Below, piece after piece: positions 7,694 through 17,028 of a DNA stretch of 64,000 nucleotides. The position numbers were made by a program, and so were the translations under genes. The stretch's first letter is position 1. The number at the start of each line of letters is the position of its first letter. The DNA is from a virus: positions 1 to 64,000 of the IMG/VR virus record IMGVR_UViG_3300034082_002235; one strand, given 5' to 3'. Under the pieces are notes generated by a model. The model worked only from the letters and a program-made list of their open reading frames with translations, did no database searches and was not told the DNA's origin.

Positions 7694-10582
7694 ATGGATG
7701 TAAGTCTCGAGTCAAAAGCATTGTCCTTATTGGAAACCTATGAAGGTGGTAATAACTACCTTATTGAATTAAAACGAAAGTCACAATTAAATAGAAAGTT
7801 TTACCCAACAAGGAGTCAATCAGAATACATAATTAACAATCACGATAAACAACCCAAAGTTGCCAAGAAATGGGTAATTCTTGATACCTACTTCGCACAG
7901 AAACTTGCGGATGATAAATTGTATACTGAAATACCACAAAAGGTATGGGTTGAGAAATTATTATCGGATAAAGAAAAAGCGTATCATATTTGGGGTAGAG
8001 TATTTGAAACCGAAGAGTTCCATCATTTTTGGTTACCTAAAGCGGCAATCATTAAAGATAACACCGTTAAAAACGTTGTAATTGATTATTCAAAATACTC
8101 TAATCGTCCTCCTCTTGAACATCAAAAAGAAGCCGTCCAAAAATTAGTTGAGAATAAGAAGTTTATTCTTGCTGACGATATGGGGTTGGGTAAAGCTGAA
8201 TTTGTTGAGAATAAAGTATTTACCCCATATGGTAGAAAAAGAATTGGAGATTTAGAAATTGGTGATGAAGTTATTGGTAGTGATGGTAAGAAATGTAATG
8301 TTCAAGGTGTTTATCCTCAAGGAATTAAAGATTTATATAGAGTAACATTTAACGATGGAGTTTCTGTCTTAGTCTGTAAAGAACATTTATTTTCTGTTAG
8401 GGCGCGAAGTTTTGGTCATAATACTAAAAATTCTCGTAATAAAAAAAACATTGTTTTATCTATTGGTCAAATGATTGATGAAGAATTATTTTTAGAAGTC
8501 TCAGGTGAGAAAAATAATATTAATAGAAATTATAAATTTAAAACTTATTTTAAGGAAAAAGGAGGTAATAGTAAGTGGCAAATACCTATTGTTAAACCAA
8601 TTGAATTTGTTGATAATGAAATCCCGGTAAATCCTTATTTACTTGGGTTAATTTTAGGTGATGGAGGTATCAGTCAAAAAAGTATTATGTTTAGTTCCGC
8701 AGATGATGAAATCATAGAATATATTAAAGAATTATTACCTGAAAATACTCAAATAATTAAAAAGAAAAATACTAAATATGATTATTCCATTACAAAAAAA
8801 AATGGTCACAATAATCCTATCACACAAATTCTTAAAAATTTAAATTTAATGGGTTGTACTTCTCATAATAAATTTGTCCCGGATTGTTTTAAATATACCT
8901 CAATTGAAAATAGATTAGAAATTTTAAAAGGTTTAATGGATACTGATGGAACTTGTTGCCTCAATAAAAAAGGAAATTTTGAAGGGACTGAATTTTCAAC
9001 TGTATCGGAAAGATTATGTGATGATGTTATTGAAATCGTACATAGTTTAGGTGGTATTGCCAAAAAAAAAAGTAGAACAACTAACTATACATACAAGGGT
9101 GAAAAAAAAGAAGGTAAAAAATCTTATAGAGTTAACATAAAATTACCATCAGGGATGAATCCATTTAAACTTAAAAGAAAATACGATTTATACAATACTC
9201 CCGAAAAATATAAGGTTGGTAGATATATTAAAGATATTAAATTTGAGGGTAATGGTGAGGCTATTTGTATTTCAGTAGATTCTCCTGATAAATTATATGT
9301 AACTGAACACGCAATTGTTACACATAACACAACTTCTACCATTATTGCCGCTTTAGAAACGGGAGCGAAGAAAATTTTAATTATTTGTCCCGCAACTCTT
9401 AAAATTAACTGGAAAAGAGAAATTGAAAATTATTCGGATAGAAGTATCTATATCTCAGAAGGAAAACAATTTAGTACCGAAGATGATTTTGTTATCGTTA
9501 ATTACGATATTATGAAGAATTTTCACGACCCAAAAAAGAAAGATGATTCTTTAATCTTAATGTCAAAATTTGATTTAATTATTATTGATGAAGCTCATTA
9601 TATTAAAAATGCTCAAGCTCAACGAACAAAACTTATTAATGACATTACAAAAAGTGTTGATAGGTTGTGGTTATTAACTGGTACACCAATGACTTCCCGT
9701 CCAATCGATTATTTTAATTTACTTAGTTTAATTGATTCACCTGTAGCCAAGAATTGGATGGCATATGTTATTCGTTATTGTTCTGGTTTTCAATTTAAAG
9801 TTGGTCCAAGAAAAATTTGGAATGTTCAAGGGGCATCTAATCTTGAAGAATTACGAGATAGAACTGCAGGTCTTACTTTGAGAAGGTTGAAAGAAAATGT
9901 TTTAGATTTACCAGATAAAATTATTACTCCGGTTTACTTAAGATTAAAGTCTAAACTTTATGAAGAAGTAATGGGTGATTATTACAATTGGTATGAAAAG
10001 AACCCTGAAGAATCAAAATCCTTAACAGTTCAATTCACAAAACTTACTAAAATTCGTCAAATTATTGCAGATGAAAAAATTACTCAAACAATAGAAATTG
10101 CGGAAAATATTATCGAACAAGATAAAAAAGTCATAATTTTTTGTAACTTTACCGATTCATTAAATAAAATTACAGAACATTTTGGAAAAGCGGCGGTTAA
10201 ACTCGATGGTTCAATGTCTAAAGTTGAGAGACAATTCAGTGTGGACCAATTCCAAGAAAATGATAAGATAAAAGTATTTGTCGGTAATATTAAAGCTGCC
10301 GGTGTTGGTATTACATTGACATCTGCTGAAGCGGTAATTTTTAATGATTTATCGTTTTTACCTTCCGACCATGCACAATCAGAAGACCGGGCATATAGAT
10401 ATGGACAAAAAAACAACGTATTAGTTTATTACCCAATTTTTGAAAATACAATTGAGGGAATTATCTACGACATACTTCATAATAAGAAACAAGTGATTGC
10501 AACCGTCATGGGAGATAATCAAAATACTGCTGACGCAGCTGAAGAAATTATGACAAAAATTAATAGTTTAAGAAAAAAATAA
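7694..10582 (+). CDS. SNF2-family DNA helicase/ATPase containing an intein
   Basis: 962 codons: 584 of helicase and 378 of intein. Helicase motifs: Walker A DDMGLGK|TT interrupted after Lys167 by the intein; Walker B IIIDEAH; motif III LLTGTPMTSRP; a C-terminal RecA-like domain with VIIFCNF, ITLTSAEAVIF and a motif VI-like SEDRAYRYGQ. These are hallmarks of SNF2/SMARCAL1-like DNA translocases; in a phage a role in fork remodelling or recombination, like T4 UvsW, is likely. The N-terminal about 140 residues are a lead domain before the Q-motif-like LEHQKEAVQKL. Activity requires splicing, because the ATP-binding loop is broken by the insert. ATG at 7694 is the first possible start. Confidence 0.85.
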   Translation: MDVSLESKALSLLETYEGGNNYLIELKRKSQLNRKFYPTRSQSEYIINNHDKQPKVAKKWVILDTYFAQKLADDKLYTEIPQKVWVEKLLSDKEKAYHIWGRVFETEEFHHFWLPKAAIIKDNTVKNVVIDYSKYSNRPPLEHQKEAVQKLVENKKFILADDMGLGKAEFVENKVFTPYGRKRIGDLEIGDEVIGSDGKKCNVQGVYPQGIKDLYRVTFNDGVSVLVCKEHLFSVRARSFGHNTKNSRNKKNIVLSIGQMIDEELFLEVSGEKNNINRNYKFKTYFKEKGGNSKWQIPIVKPIEFVDNEIPVNPYLLGLILGDGGISQKSIMFSSADDEIIEYIKELLPENTQIIKKKNTKYDYSITKKNGHNNPITQILKNLNLMGCTSHNKFVPDCFKYTSIENRLEILKGLMDTDGTCCLNKKGNFEGTEFSTVSERLCDDVIEIVHSLGGIAKKKSRTTNYTYKGEKKEGKKSYRVNIKLPSGMNPFKLKRKYDLYNTPEKYKVGRYIKDIKFEGNGEAICISVDSPDKLYVTEHAIVTHNTTSTIIAALETGAKKILIICPATLKINWKREIENYSDRSIYISEGKQFSTEDDFVIVNYDIMKNFHDPKKKDDSLILMSKFDLIIIDEAHYIKNAQAQRTKLINDITKSVDRLWLLTGTPMTSRPIDYFNLLSLIDSPVAKNWMAYVIRYCSGFQFKVGPRKIWNVQGASNLEELRDRTAGLTLRRLKENVLDLPDKIITPVYLRLKSKLYEEVMGDYYNWYEKNPEESKSLTVQFTKLTKIRQIIADEKITQTIEIAENIIEQDKKVIIFCNFTDSLNKITEHFGKAAVKLDGSMSKVERQFSVDQFQENDKIKVFVGNIKAAGVGITLTSAEAVIFNDLSFLPSDHAQSEDRAYRYGQKNNVLVYYPIFENTIEGIIYDILHNKKQVIATVMGDNQNTADAAEEIMTKINSLRKK
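8195..9328 (+). mobile_element. Intein with LAGLIDADG homing endonuclease in the helicase Walker A motif
   Basis: In-frame protein insert of 378 residues (codons 168-545). It starts with Ala (AEFVENKVFTPYG), not the usual Cys or Ser, and ends in VTHN before Thr, the first residue of the C-extein. Splicing blocks seen: block A at the start; block B-like VLVCKEHLFSV with its His; two LAGLIDADG-type motifs, LLGLILGDGG and ILKGLMDTDG, roughly 120 residues apart; block F LYVTEHAIVTHN. Such inteins splice themselves out post-translationally, and the endonuclease copies the element into empty alleles. Ala1 inteins are known to splice by a bypass route in which the downstream nucleophile, here Thr+1, attacks directly. 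Confidence 0.88.
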
Positions 10583-10606
10583 TTGAATAATTTTGATTAT
10601 TGTTTT

Positions 10607-10614
10607 TATTTATA
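10607..10614 (+). promoter_or_regulatory. TATTTATA motif, 34 nt before the gene at 10649
   Basis: Candidate late promoter element in the 66-nt gap between the helicase and the next gene; spacing matches the sheath and tube genes. Confidence 0.35.
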
Positions 10615-10648
10615 TATATTTGTTCCCTAATTATAAAAACAAGCCTAT

Positions 10649-11485
10649 ATGACAACTGTTAAGACAAGTACATATTTAATTTTACTGACTGAAAAAGCCG
10701 AAAAATGTTCTCCATCCAAAGTGGAAGAATGTAGATTATTATTTAATAATAATCCCACCGTTAAGAATCTATTTAAAAATAGTATTAACCAAATCTTAAA
10801 AGAAGTTTTTCACCAATATTACTATGAAAAAGATAAGTATTCTCCGGGAGAATCTTATGGTATTTATGATTTAGAAATGCCGGGTCGGTCAGTAATTAAC
10901 AAACTAAACACAAACTATAGTGCGTTTAGTGTATTATTACGAGATGTTAATAAAGTACTCTCGGCCTTACAACAACCCATAATCATATTCCAATTCCAAA
11001 CAGCCCAAGGACAAATTAGTGAAGTTAAAAGATTAAATCAATTTATCTACGAATATAAAAATAGAATATTCAATACCACTTCCCCTACATTCCAATCTTT
11101 AATGATGGTTCTGAATCAAACTCACGCTTGGGGTCAAAAACGAGAAGACACCACAATTGAAATACTTAAAAAACGATTCGGGGGTAATAATATTATACCA
11201 ATTGGTAAACTTGGAAGTAGTGAAGATATGATTGGTGGTGTTGATTGTAAAATAACTGTCGATGGTGTTTTAAAAACCTCTCAAATTAAACCATTTACTC
11301 ATTTTAAAACCGAAAATGGTGCTACTACAATAATGGGGTCCGGAAATGTTAAACGATATGATACTAATTGGTTGATATTCGCAAAAAATAATAAAGAAAT
11401 TTTAATATTTGAAAATAAAAATATTAAAATTGACGAAGGTAATTTTGTTTTTCCAGAACAAAATTTAATTTATAGTCTTTCTTGA
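10649..11485 (+). CDS. Hypothetical protein, possible PD-(D/E)XK-like nuclease
   Basis: 278 residues, no certain family. The C-terminal third resembles a restriction-endonuclease-like core: a helix with Glu (KREDTTIEILKKRFG, from about residue 165), an Asp in IGGVDCKITVDG near residue 203, then a strand with TSQIKPF, which would supply Q-x-K in the D-x(n)-(E/Q)-x-K catalytic pattern. The N-terminal half is helical. It is encoded between the helicase and the gp13-like neck gene. If it is a nuclease it could act on host DNA or in recombination; this is inference from motif spacing alone. Confidence 0.4.
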   Translation: MTTVKTSTYLILLTEKAEKCSPSKVEECRLLFNNNPTVKNLFKNSINQILKEVFHQYYYEKDKYSPGESYGIYDLEMPGRSVINKLNTNYSAFSVLLRDVNKVLSALQQPIIIFQFQTAQGQISEVKRLNQFIYEYKNRIFNTTSPTFQSLMMVLNQTHAWGQKREDTTIEILKKRFGGNNIIPIGKLGSSEDMIGGVDCKITVDGVLKTSQIKPFTHFKTENGATTIMGSGNVKRYDTNWLIFAKNNKEILIFENKNIKIDEGNFVFPEQNLIYSLS

Positions 11486-11493
11486 TATTTATA
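11486..11493 (+). promoter_or_regulatory. TATTTATA motif 3 nt before the neck gene
   Basis: TTGATATTTATAATT lies directly before ATG 11497 and recurs identically at 51733-51745 before another virion gene. The repeated 15-mer at two structural genes is the best single support for a shared late promoter. Confidence 0.45.
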
Positions 11494-11496
11494 ATT

Positions 11497-12624
11497 ATGG
11501 CAGTTATACCGGAACCAGAAAGAAGTAAAATATATACGAGGGTCAAACATCAATTAGGAGCACCACTTAGAAGTGTTGAACTTGAAGATGAAATGATGGA
11601 TTCGTTAATGGAATTATCTATTGGAGATTACGAAGAATATGTTCTTCAGTGGTTGATAGATAGTCAATGGGTTAATTTAGTTAATCTAAACATGAATGAG
11701 AAATCAGTTGCGAAGGCATTGATTACTCGAACAATGGACTTTGAACAACAATTTAGTTATTCATATTCAAAAATTGTGGGTCTTCAAACAGAAGGTCCTT
11801 GGGTTCTAAAGAAGGACTATTTTGTATTAAGTGCAAACACTCAAACTTATGAGATTCCAGCGGGTCGAGAGGTTAATGAATTATTATGGTTTAGTGATAG
11901 ACCATGGAACGCATTTGGATTAGGAGGGGCTGCCGGTGGATTTGGTATGGGTATGGGTCTTGGTGCTAGTGAGGCGGGGTTCGCCCAAATGGGAAATCAA
12001 GGTTCTTACTTTATGATGTCAGGTTTTGATTATTTATCGAGAATGCAAGAAGCAAATGTCATGAGTAGAATTTTAGGAGGTTCGCTTACCTATAGAATTA
12101 CCGGATTACCTGATGGTAAGAAAAATATTCATTTATACAATACACCGGGAGGAAGATTTAATTGGAATAATATTAATGGTTATGTGGGTAAAGCCGTGTG
12201 GTATTGGTATTATGATGTGTCTCCTGATAATAGAGCCGATTGTTTAAAAAATAATCCTGATGTAATTAAATTACCGTCAGATGTTCCAATGGATAATTTA
12301 ACTTGGGAAGAGTTAAATATACCGGGTCAACAATGGGTTAGAAGATGGTTTACTGCATATTGTAAAGAAACATTGGCAAGAGTTAGAGGAAAGTATAGTG
12401 GTAATCTTAAGACACCTGATAGTGAATTAACAATGGATTATCAATCATTATCGACTGAATCAAAAGATGAAAAATCAAAATTAATTGAAGAATTAACAGG
12501 TGCTGAAGGTTGGTTAACAAGATTAAGACCTGAAAAAGTAATGGAAAGAGAAGCATTAATTGCTGAAAACTTAAACAAACAAATGAAATTTAGAGCAATG
12601 CCTCGACAAATTTACGTAATATAA
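11497..12624 (+). CDS. 13: Neck protein, gp13-like
   Basis: 375 residues from the ATG at 11497; an upstream in-frame TTG at 11482 overlaps the previous gene and is unlikely to be used. The N-terminus MAVIPEPERSKIYTRVKHQL, the helical early part and the C-terminal helix LLxxARxRxK-like segment (RRWFTAYCKETLARVRGKYSG) fit the neck/head-completion proteins of T4-type phages, which sit on the portal and connect head to tail. A Gly/Met/Ala-rich loop near residues 140-165 is unusual. A TATTTATA motif ends 3 nt before the start. The following small gene starts 1 nt after the stop. Confidence 0.6.
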   Translation: MAVIPEPERSKIYTRVKHQLGAPLRSVELEDEMMDSLMELSIGDYEEYVLQWLIDSQWVNLVNLNMNEKSVAKALITRTMDFEQQFSYSYSKIVGLQTEGPWVLKKDYFVLSANTQTYEIPAGREVNELLWFSDRPWNAFGLGGAAGGFGMGMGLGASEAGFAQMGNQGSYFMMSGFDYLSRMQEANVMSRILGGSLTYRITGLPDGKKNIHLYNTPGGRFNWNNINGYVGKAVWYWYYDVSPDNRADCLKNNPDVIKLPSDVPMDNLTWEELNIPGQQWVRRWFTAYCKETLARVRGKYSGNLKTPDSELTMDYQSLSTESKDEKSKLIEELTGAEGWLTRLRPEKVMEREALIAENLNKQMKFRAMPRQIYVI

Positions 12625-12625
12625 T

Positions 12626-12961
12626 ATGGCAATAGTAAAATCAATTCCTTCAAGAAGGATTATAAATGGAATGGTAATTGACACCTCGGAAATATCTGTA
12701 GTGTCTGAATCGGATTATAGGACAAATGGAGAAAGTTGTATTATTGTTAGAGGTGTCTCAGAATCAATAATTATTTTAGACTCAAAAACAACTGACCATA
12801 TTGTAATTAAATCAATGACTAAAGTTACGATAAAACCGGACATTGGAAAAATAGATGAAGACTATGATGAAATAGTTGCCGACCAATATGCTTGTATTGA
12901 ATTTAGGTTTGTTGGAGGTAATTGGTACGTGTTGAGCTCAGATGGACTTAAACAATCATAA
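12626..12961 (+). CDS. Conserved small phage protein, probably beta-rich
   Basis: 111 residues, nearly all beta-strand pattern (SCIIVRG, SIIILDSKTTDHIVIKSM, CIEFRFVGGNWYVLSSDG). Phage proteins of this kind often form small capsid or fibre decorations, but I cannot name a family. It is translationally linked to the gp13-like gene (1-nt gap) and ended by a bidirectional terminator. Confidence 0.45.
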   Translation: MAIVKSIPSRRIINGMVIDTSEISVVSESDYRTNGESCIIVRGVSESIIILDSKTTDHIVIKSMTKVTIKPDIGKIDEDYDEIVADQYACIEFRFVGGNWYVLSSDGLKQS

Positions 12962-12988
12962 AAAAAGTGGATTATATCCACTTTTTTT
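12961..12988. terminator. Bidirectional terminator
   Basis: Stem AAAAAAGTGGA (12961-12971), loop TTATA, stem TCCACTTTTTT (12977-12987), with T runs on both strands. It separates the plus-strand neck operon from the convergent HNH gene. Confidence 0.85.
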
Positions 12989-13586
12989 ATGTCACTCTAT
13001 TTCCCTTTTTCATATTATCCTTTCCCCACAATGGTTGTAGATTAGTATAATTAGATAGTCTGATAATGTCTTCCTCATTTTTTGCCGAAGATAATGGAAT
13101 TATATGGTCAATATGCCACCCGTAAAATCCCTTGTTATCCCAAGTCATACCTTCACTAAATTTATCTTCTAAGTATTTTTTCAAAAATGTTGTATCACAC
13201 CCTAAATAATCTATCGAGCGATTTTTTTTAATAAGATTATTATCTCTAAAAATATCTTTTAACCTATTTCGATAATTTGTAATTAATTTAAATAATATAT
13301 CATTGTTATATCTTTCTTTATTTTTCTTTGACTGATAATTCCTAATTTTATCTTTGTTTTTATCTCTCCATTTTTTATTATATTCGTATAATCTTCCCGG
13401 ATTTTTTTTAAGAAATTTTTTTTTAATGTCGTCAGATTTTTCCTGATTATTTTTTCTCCAATTCTCACTGTTCTTATTTTGACATTTTTTACAGTTAGAC
13501 CTTAATCCATCATGAGAATCCCCATTTCTATAAAAATCACAAACATTTTTTTCTTCTTTACATTTACTACAAGTTTTTGTTTCCAT
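12987..13586 (-). CDS. HNH homing endonuclease (zinc-finger type)
   Basis: 199 residues. N-terminal treble-clef-like zinc site CSKC...CKKC at residues 5-8 and 33-36; a basic, Lys/Asn-rich helical linker; C-terminal HNH core GWHIDHIIPLSSA followed by LSNYTNLQPLWGKDN, the H-x-D-H ... N-L-Q pattern of group I-type HNH homing nucleases. Such free-standing genes spread by cutting alleles lacking them; here the neighbour is the DNA polymerase gene, a frequent target. It is coupled to an RHH gene upstream by a 20-nt overlap. A second protein of the same layout is at 17179. Confidence 0.85.
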   Translation of the reverse strand: METKTCSKCKEEKNVCDFYRNGDSHDGLRSNCKKCQNKNSENWRKNNQEKSDDIKKKFLKKNPGRLYEYNKKWRDKNKDKIRNYQSKKNKERYNNDILFKLITNYRNRLKDIFRDNNLIKKNRSIDYLGCDTTFLKKYLEDKFSEGMTWDNKGFYGWHIDHIIPLSSAKNEEDIIRLSNYTNLQPLWGKDNMKKGNRVT

Positions 13587-13728
13587 CTTTTCTATAATCT
13601 TTAAGTAATTGATTCACTAATGATGATAAATTAATGTGAAGTCCTCGATAATAAGTTAATAGTTCAGGGTCTAACGCCACCGATACTTTAGTTTTCCTTT
13701 CTTCTTCTAATTTTAATTTTCTTCCCAT
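13567..13728 (-). CDS. Small ribbon-helix-helix protein coupled to HNH endonuclease
   Basis: 53 residues: basic N-terminus MGRKLKLEEERKT, strand KVSVALDPELL, helix, then LSSLVNQLLKDYR, the RHH repressor plan. The last 20 nt overlap the start of the HNH gene, so its translation probably leads into that of the endonuclease. The likely job is autoregulation of the homing cassette, limiting nuclease level; inference. Upstream on the minus strand are two TATTTAT copies (13732-13739 and 13742-13749) and an ACTTTTAC element (13752-13759) also found before the other RHH genes. Confidence 0.7.
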   Translation of the reverse strand: MGRKLKLEEERKTKVSVALDPELLTYYRGLHINLSSLVNQLLKDYRKDGNKNL

Positions 13729-13775
13729 AATAATAAATATCTATAAATATAGTAAAAGTGTGATGATTCACAAAA

Positions 13776-16490
13776 TTATTTTATATATTCTTCCCACCCT
13801 TCTTCCGCCAAATCATAAATGTAATCAGGGCTAACACCAACTCTGTCCCAAAATTTTAGTTCTAAGTCTGTAATTTCTAATAACTCCTCCACAGTGTCTT
13901 GGTCACCATCTTTTAACGGATTCCCACTAATTAATTCACATTGAGACTTGGTAAATATACCTCTTTTTTCAGGTTCATTGACTAATAAATTATTTCTGAC
14001 CTCATCTTGAAATACAACCATTAGTGGTAATAGTTTTTTATTGAAAGTAACAACAGCCCTTGCGACATTATAATCACCTTTTAAATCAGGGTTATCCGTT
14101 AGAATATCTTTATCTAATAAATAACAATTCAATTGAACCCCGTCATTCTTTTTTTGTACATCTCCATGAGAAGCTCTTAACCCATTGTTAACATACATAA
14201 TAACATCACCCAAATTAACTTTTAAGTTTTCTTGTATTGCTAATTCCAAATGAGCCATGCGTGACATACTATTTCCAGATTTTGTTTTAGTCGTCAATCG
14301 TTTCTTATAATCATCTAACGATAATTTAACTCTAGCCCTTTGAGCAATTTTACTTAATGAAATTTCTTTATTATAAATCTTTTGTAGGTATTCATAGTAA
14401 TATTCAACAAACCCCTGACCATTACCCTCTAATAATAATTTAACACCTTTGTCTAAAAATTCCTCAATATATAAAGGTAGTTTTTTAGATTTAATTGAAT
14501 TTCCGGTTAGTTTAATTTTACCATTAGTTTCCATTACGGCATAATTTTTTCGAGCGAGATTAATACAACTCACCCAAGTTCCGTCACAGTCTAAGGCCAT
14601 TTCACCTTTTTGGAAAATATCGTTATATTCAGCAACATCGGCGTAATAACCCTCATAAACTTTATCTTTTTTTACTTTCCAATTTAACCCTTTACCAATA
14701 TATCTACGAGTTTCAACTCCATCGGGGATTGTAAAGTTCATACCATCAGTATCGCAAACCAAAGAAGTATAACCTTTTTTGGTAAAAAACTTTAACATCT
14801 GTCTTAAATATTGTCTACCGGTACAGGTAATTTTTTCACCCTTATTCATATCTCCCCAAGCGTATACTTGTGGAGCCGATAAAGCACCAAATAACGAATT
14901 AATGAAAATCTTAATTGGTAACTGCTTATTACCATATGACTCAGATTTTGCTTTGTCTGTTTCATAAAACTCCTCAGCTAATTGTTTATATTTGATACGA
15001 GTATTACGGAAATAGGTTAACATACCTTTCATTGCTCCCGTAACATCACAATCAGGAAATACATCGTGTACCAATTGAATTGAGGGATATAGGGAGCTAA
15101 AGTCAAGTTTTAGTACATTCTTACTATAACCAACTTTTAAGAGTCTTGAAAGACCCCCTACGAAGTCAGTCTTAGGTTCTTTAACTGGAATGGCTAAATT
15201 ATATTTATATGACCACGCTAAAAGTAACATTCTCCACAGACTTGCAGTACCCATTGTTGAAACCCTTTCATATGTTGTTGGAATCATTGCCGCCAATAAG
15301 AATGAACCTTGGTTGAACTCTTGGTCAACTTTAAGGGTTTCATCTAAGTCATCGTCAAGATACATCTCTACTAACTTATCTCCACTAGTTTTCTCGTAAG
15401 TATCAATTCGTCTTTTACATATTTCATCAATCTTAGGGTCAACACCAACTTTCTTGTAATTACCATTAGTAGTGTTTAACCAAAAATCTTCCTTGTTGGC
15501 ATAAAATGGACCAATGTCTAAGTGGTCAATGTAAACACGACTTGGAGATTCCGCATTAATGTATTTGGTGATATATTTTAAACCAGCCGCTTTAATACTT
15601 GAGTTGATTGCTTGAGCCCTACGAACCGCATGGATAATATCAATAACGTTATAACCCCAAATAGAAGTTTGAGTATAAGTCTCAACCTCATTAGCCAATT
15701 TTAACATACCATCTTTACGAGTATAAGAATGGTTAGGGTTTAATGATTTACATACCTTTTTCAAATCAATCCCCAATATTTTACTTCTTTCAAATATCCA
15801 ATGCCAGTCAAAGTTTGCCGAGTTATATCCACCAATAATTGATGGCTTAAGTTCATTGATTACTTTAAAAAATTCAATGATTGCCCCCTTTTCTTCGTTT
15901 TCATCAGTACACTCAATCACTCTATGGAATCCTTTATTGGTTTTGATTCCAATCATAAAGATACGACCATCCTTAGGTTCAAGGGAGGTCGTCTCCAAGT
16001 CATAAACCATTCGAGTAACCTCGTTATAGTTTTCAAACCCTTTGAATAATCTTTTTTCTTTGGATACAAGGTATTGTTCCACCGGAGATAAAAGAGTTAT
16101 TTTATCCTTGGCTTTATCACCCCATGGGTCACATCCTCCATCTCTAAAGAATTGGATAAGTTCTCTATATCCTTTCATGGATTTAACCAAATAGGTTAAG
16201 CCCTTTTCAAGACGTTCATTTCCATGAGTTTCCAATTTCTCAATCAGAATTCCATACTTGGACATGGCTTCTTTCTGAGCAGCCCTTGAATCGTTATAAA
16301 ATTTTAGTTGTTTTAAATCACCCACCCAAGCGAACGGGGTAAAAGTGTCTTTACGGATTTCTTTTCCTTTGCCAGGAACTTCACGTACTTTGTAAATACA
16401 GTTGTCTCGGTAGTCATACTCGATGGCAACTATAAATTCTTCCGGGTCATTTCCGTGGAGGAATGACTCAATTTCTTTACTGTCTATCAT
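13776..16490 (-). CDS. 43: Family B DNA polymerase gp43
   Basis: 904 residues, close to T4 gp43 (898). The N-terminal 3'-5' exonuclease has Exo I DLET (about residues 164-167), Exo II in GGYNSANFDW and a later Exo III-like Y-x3-D region; the polymerase has motif A DFSSLYPSIQ, motif B around KIFINSLFGALSAP and motif C VCDTDGMNF. These carry the metal-binding aspartates, so the enzyme looks complete and active in both functions. It is the replicative polymerase. It is flanked by two RHH+HNH cassettes but is not itself interrupted. A TATTTATC motif lies 62 nt upstream (16553-16560). Confidence 0.95.
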   Translation of the reverse strand: MIDSKEIESFLHGNDPEEFIVAIEYDYRDNCIYKVREVPGKGKEIRKDTFTPFAWVGDLKQLKFYNDSRAAQKEAMSKYGILIEKLETHGNERLEKGLTYLVKSMKGYRELIQFFRDGGCDPWGDKAKDKITLLSPVEQYLVSKEKRLFKGFENYNEVTRMVYDLETTSLEPKDGRIFMIGIKTNKGFHRVIECTDENEEKGAIIEFFKVINELKPSIIGGYNSANFDWHWIFERSKILGIDLKKVCKSLNPNHSYTRKDGMLKLANEVETYTQTSIWGYNVIDIIHAVRRAQAINSSIKAAGLKYITKYINAESPSRVYIDHLDIGPFYANKEDFWLNTTNGNYKKVGVDPKIDEICKRRIDTYEKTSGDKLVEMYLDDDLDETLKVDQEFNQGSFLLAAMIPTTYERVSTMGTASLWRMLLLAWSYKYNLAIPVKEPKTDFVGGLSRLLKVGYSKNVLKLDFSSLYPSIQLVHDVFPDCDVTGAMKGMLTYFRNTRIKYKQLAEEFYETDKAKSESYGNKQLPIKIFINSLFGALSAPQVYAWGDMNKGEKITCTGRQYLRQMLKFFTKKGYTSLVCDTDGMNFTIPDGVETRRYIGKGLNWKVKKDKVYEGYYADVAEYNDIFQKGEMALDCDGTWVSCINLARKNYAVMETNGKIKLTGNSIKSKKLPLYIEEFLDKGVKLLLEGNGQGFVEYYYEYLQKIYNKEISLSKIAQRARVKLSLDDYKKRLTTKTKSGNSMSRMAHLELAIQENLKVNLGDVIMYVNNGLRASHGDVQKKNDGVQLNCYLLDKDILTDNPDLKGDYNVARAVVTFNKKLLPLMVVFQDEVRNNLLVNEPEKRGIFTKSQCELISGNPLKDGDQDTVEELLEITDLELKFWDRVGVSPDYIYDLAEEGWEEYIK

Positions 16491-16585
16491 ATATTATCTT
16501 GGAGTGGTATATTAGCAATCACTTAGTTGTGAAGTTCACCTTACTCATCGTAGATAAATATAGTTAATTAAATTTAAGAATCAAA

Positions 16586-16963
16586 TTAACAACAAGCGGT
16601 TTCCGAAATAAAACTTGGTTGGATATTAATATAGAGTTCTTCTCTAATTGGAAGTATTAGATTACCCTCATCATTTTTAATCAGCACCTGACCTTGAAAC
16701 CTTCCCGGAGTATTTGTATCTCTTGAAGTAAATTTATAATATACATAATATTCAGTTGGTGCACCGTCAGGTAATATTAAAGAAACTATACTACAAGGAG
16801 CCGAAACGATTTTAGGTATTCCCGTCTCCACGTCAATCATTGTAAAAAATATTGTAGAAACTTCCAAATCTCTCATAAGTTGTTCATACCCTGAGCGCCC
16901 ATCTTTTACAATTTGAAATTTTAAGACCGGTAAGTTTGAATTCTGTTTAATAAAAAATTCCAT
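16586..16963 (-). CDS. Conserved virion protein resembling phage baseplate BppU-type N-domains
   Basis: 125 residues. The pattern FFIKQNSNLPVLKFQI, then DGRSGYEQLM, a strand FFTMIDVETGIPKIV, YYVYYKFTSRDTNTPGRF and a final ELYINIQPSFI is one I associate with a conserved phage beta-sandwich domain of the BppU/DUF2479 kind that anchors receptor-binding proteins. Length corresponds to the domain alone. The end motif SETACC with paired Cys is odd. A TATTTATT motif (16978-16985) lies 14 nt upstream. The divergent RHH gene begins 83 nt away. Confidence 0.5.
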   Translation of the reverse strand: MEFFIKQNSNLPVLKFQIVKDGRSGYEQLMRDLEVSTIFFTMIDVETGIPKIVSAPCSIVSLILPDGAPTEYYVYYKFTSRDTNTPGRFQGQVLIKNDEGNLILPIREELYINIQPSFISETACC

Positions 16964-17004
16964 TTTTTTTGTTTATTAATAAATATATCGTATTTTTGTT
17001 TTAA

Positions 17005-17028
17005 TAAAGTATAACTTTTCATACTTTA
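17005..17028. promoter_or_regulatory. Perfect 8-bp inverted repeat, candidate RHH operator
   Basis: Arms TAAAGTAT (17005-17012) and ATACTTTA (17021-17028) with an 8-nt spacer, in the divergent promoter region of the RHH gene at 17046. It includes the ACTTTAC element also seen upstream of the other RHH genes. Confidence 0.45.

Noticed and set aside
11482-11497. TTG start five codons before the gp13-like gene
   Set aside because: It would put the start inside the previous gene and over the TATTTATA motif; ATG 11497 is a better start.
12961-12988. Small RNA gene at the hairpin
   Set aside because: A simple stem with A/T runs on both sides between convergent genes; terminator is sufficient.
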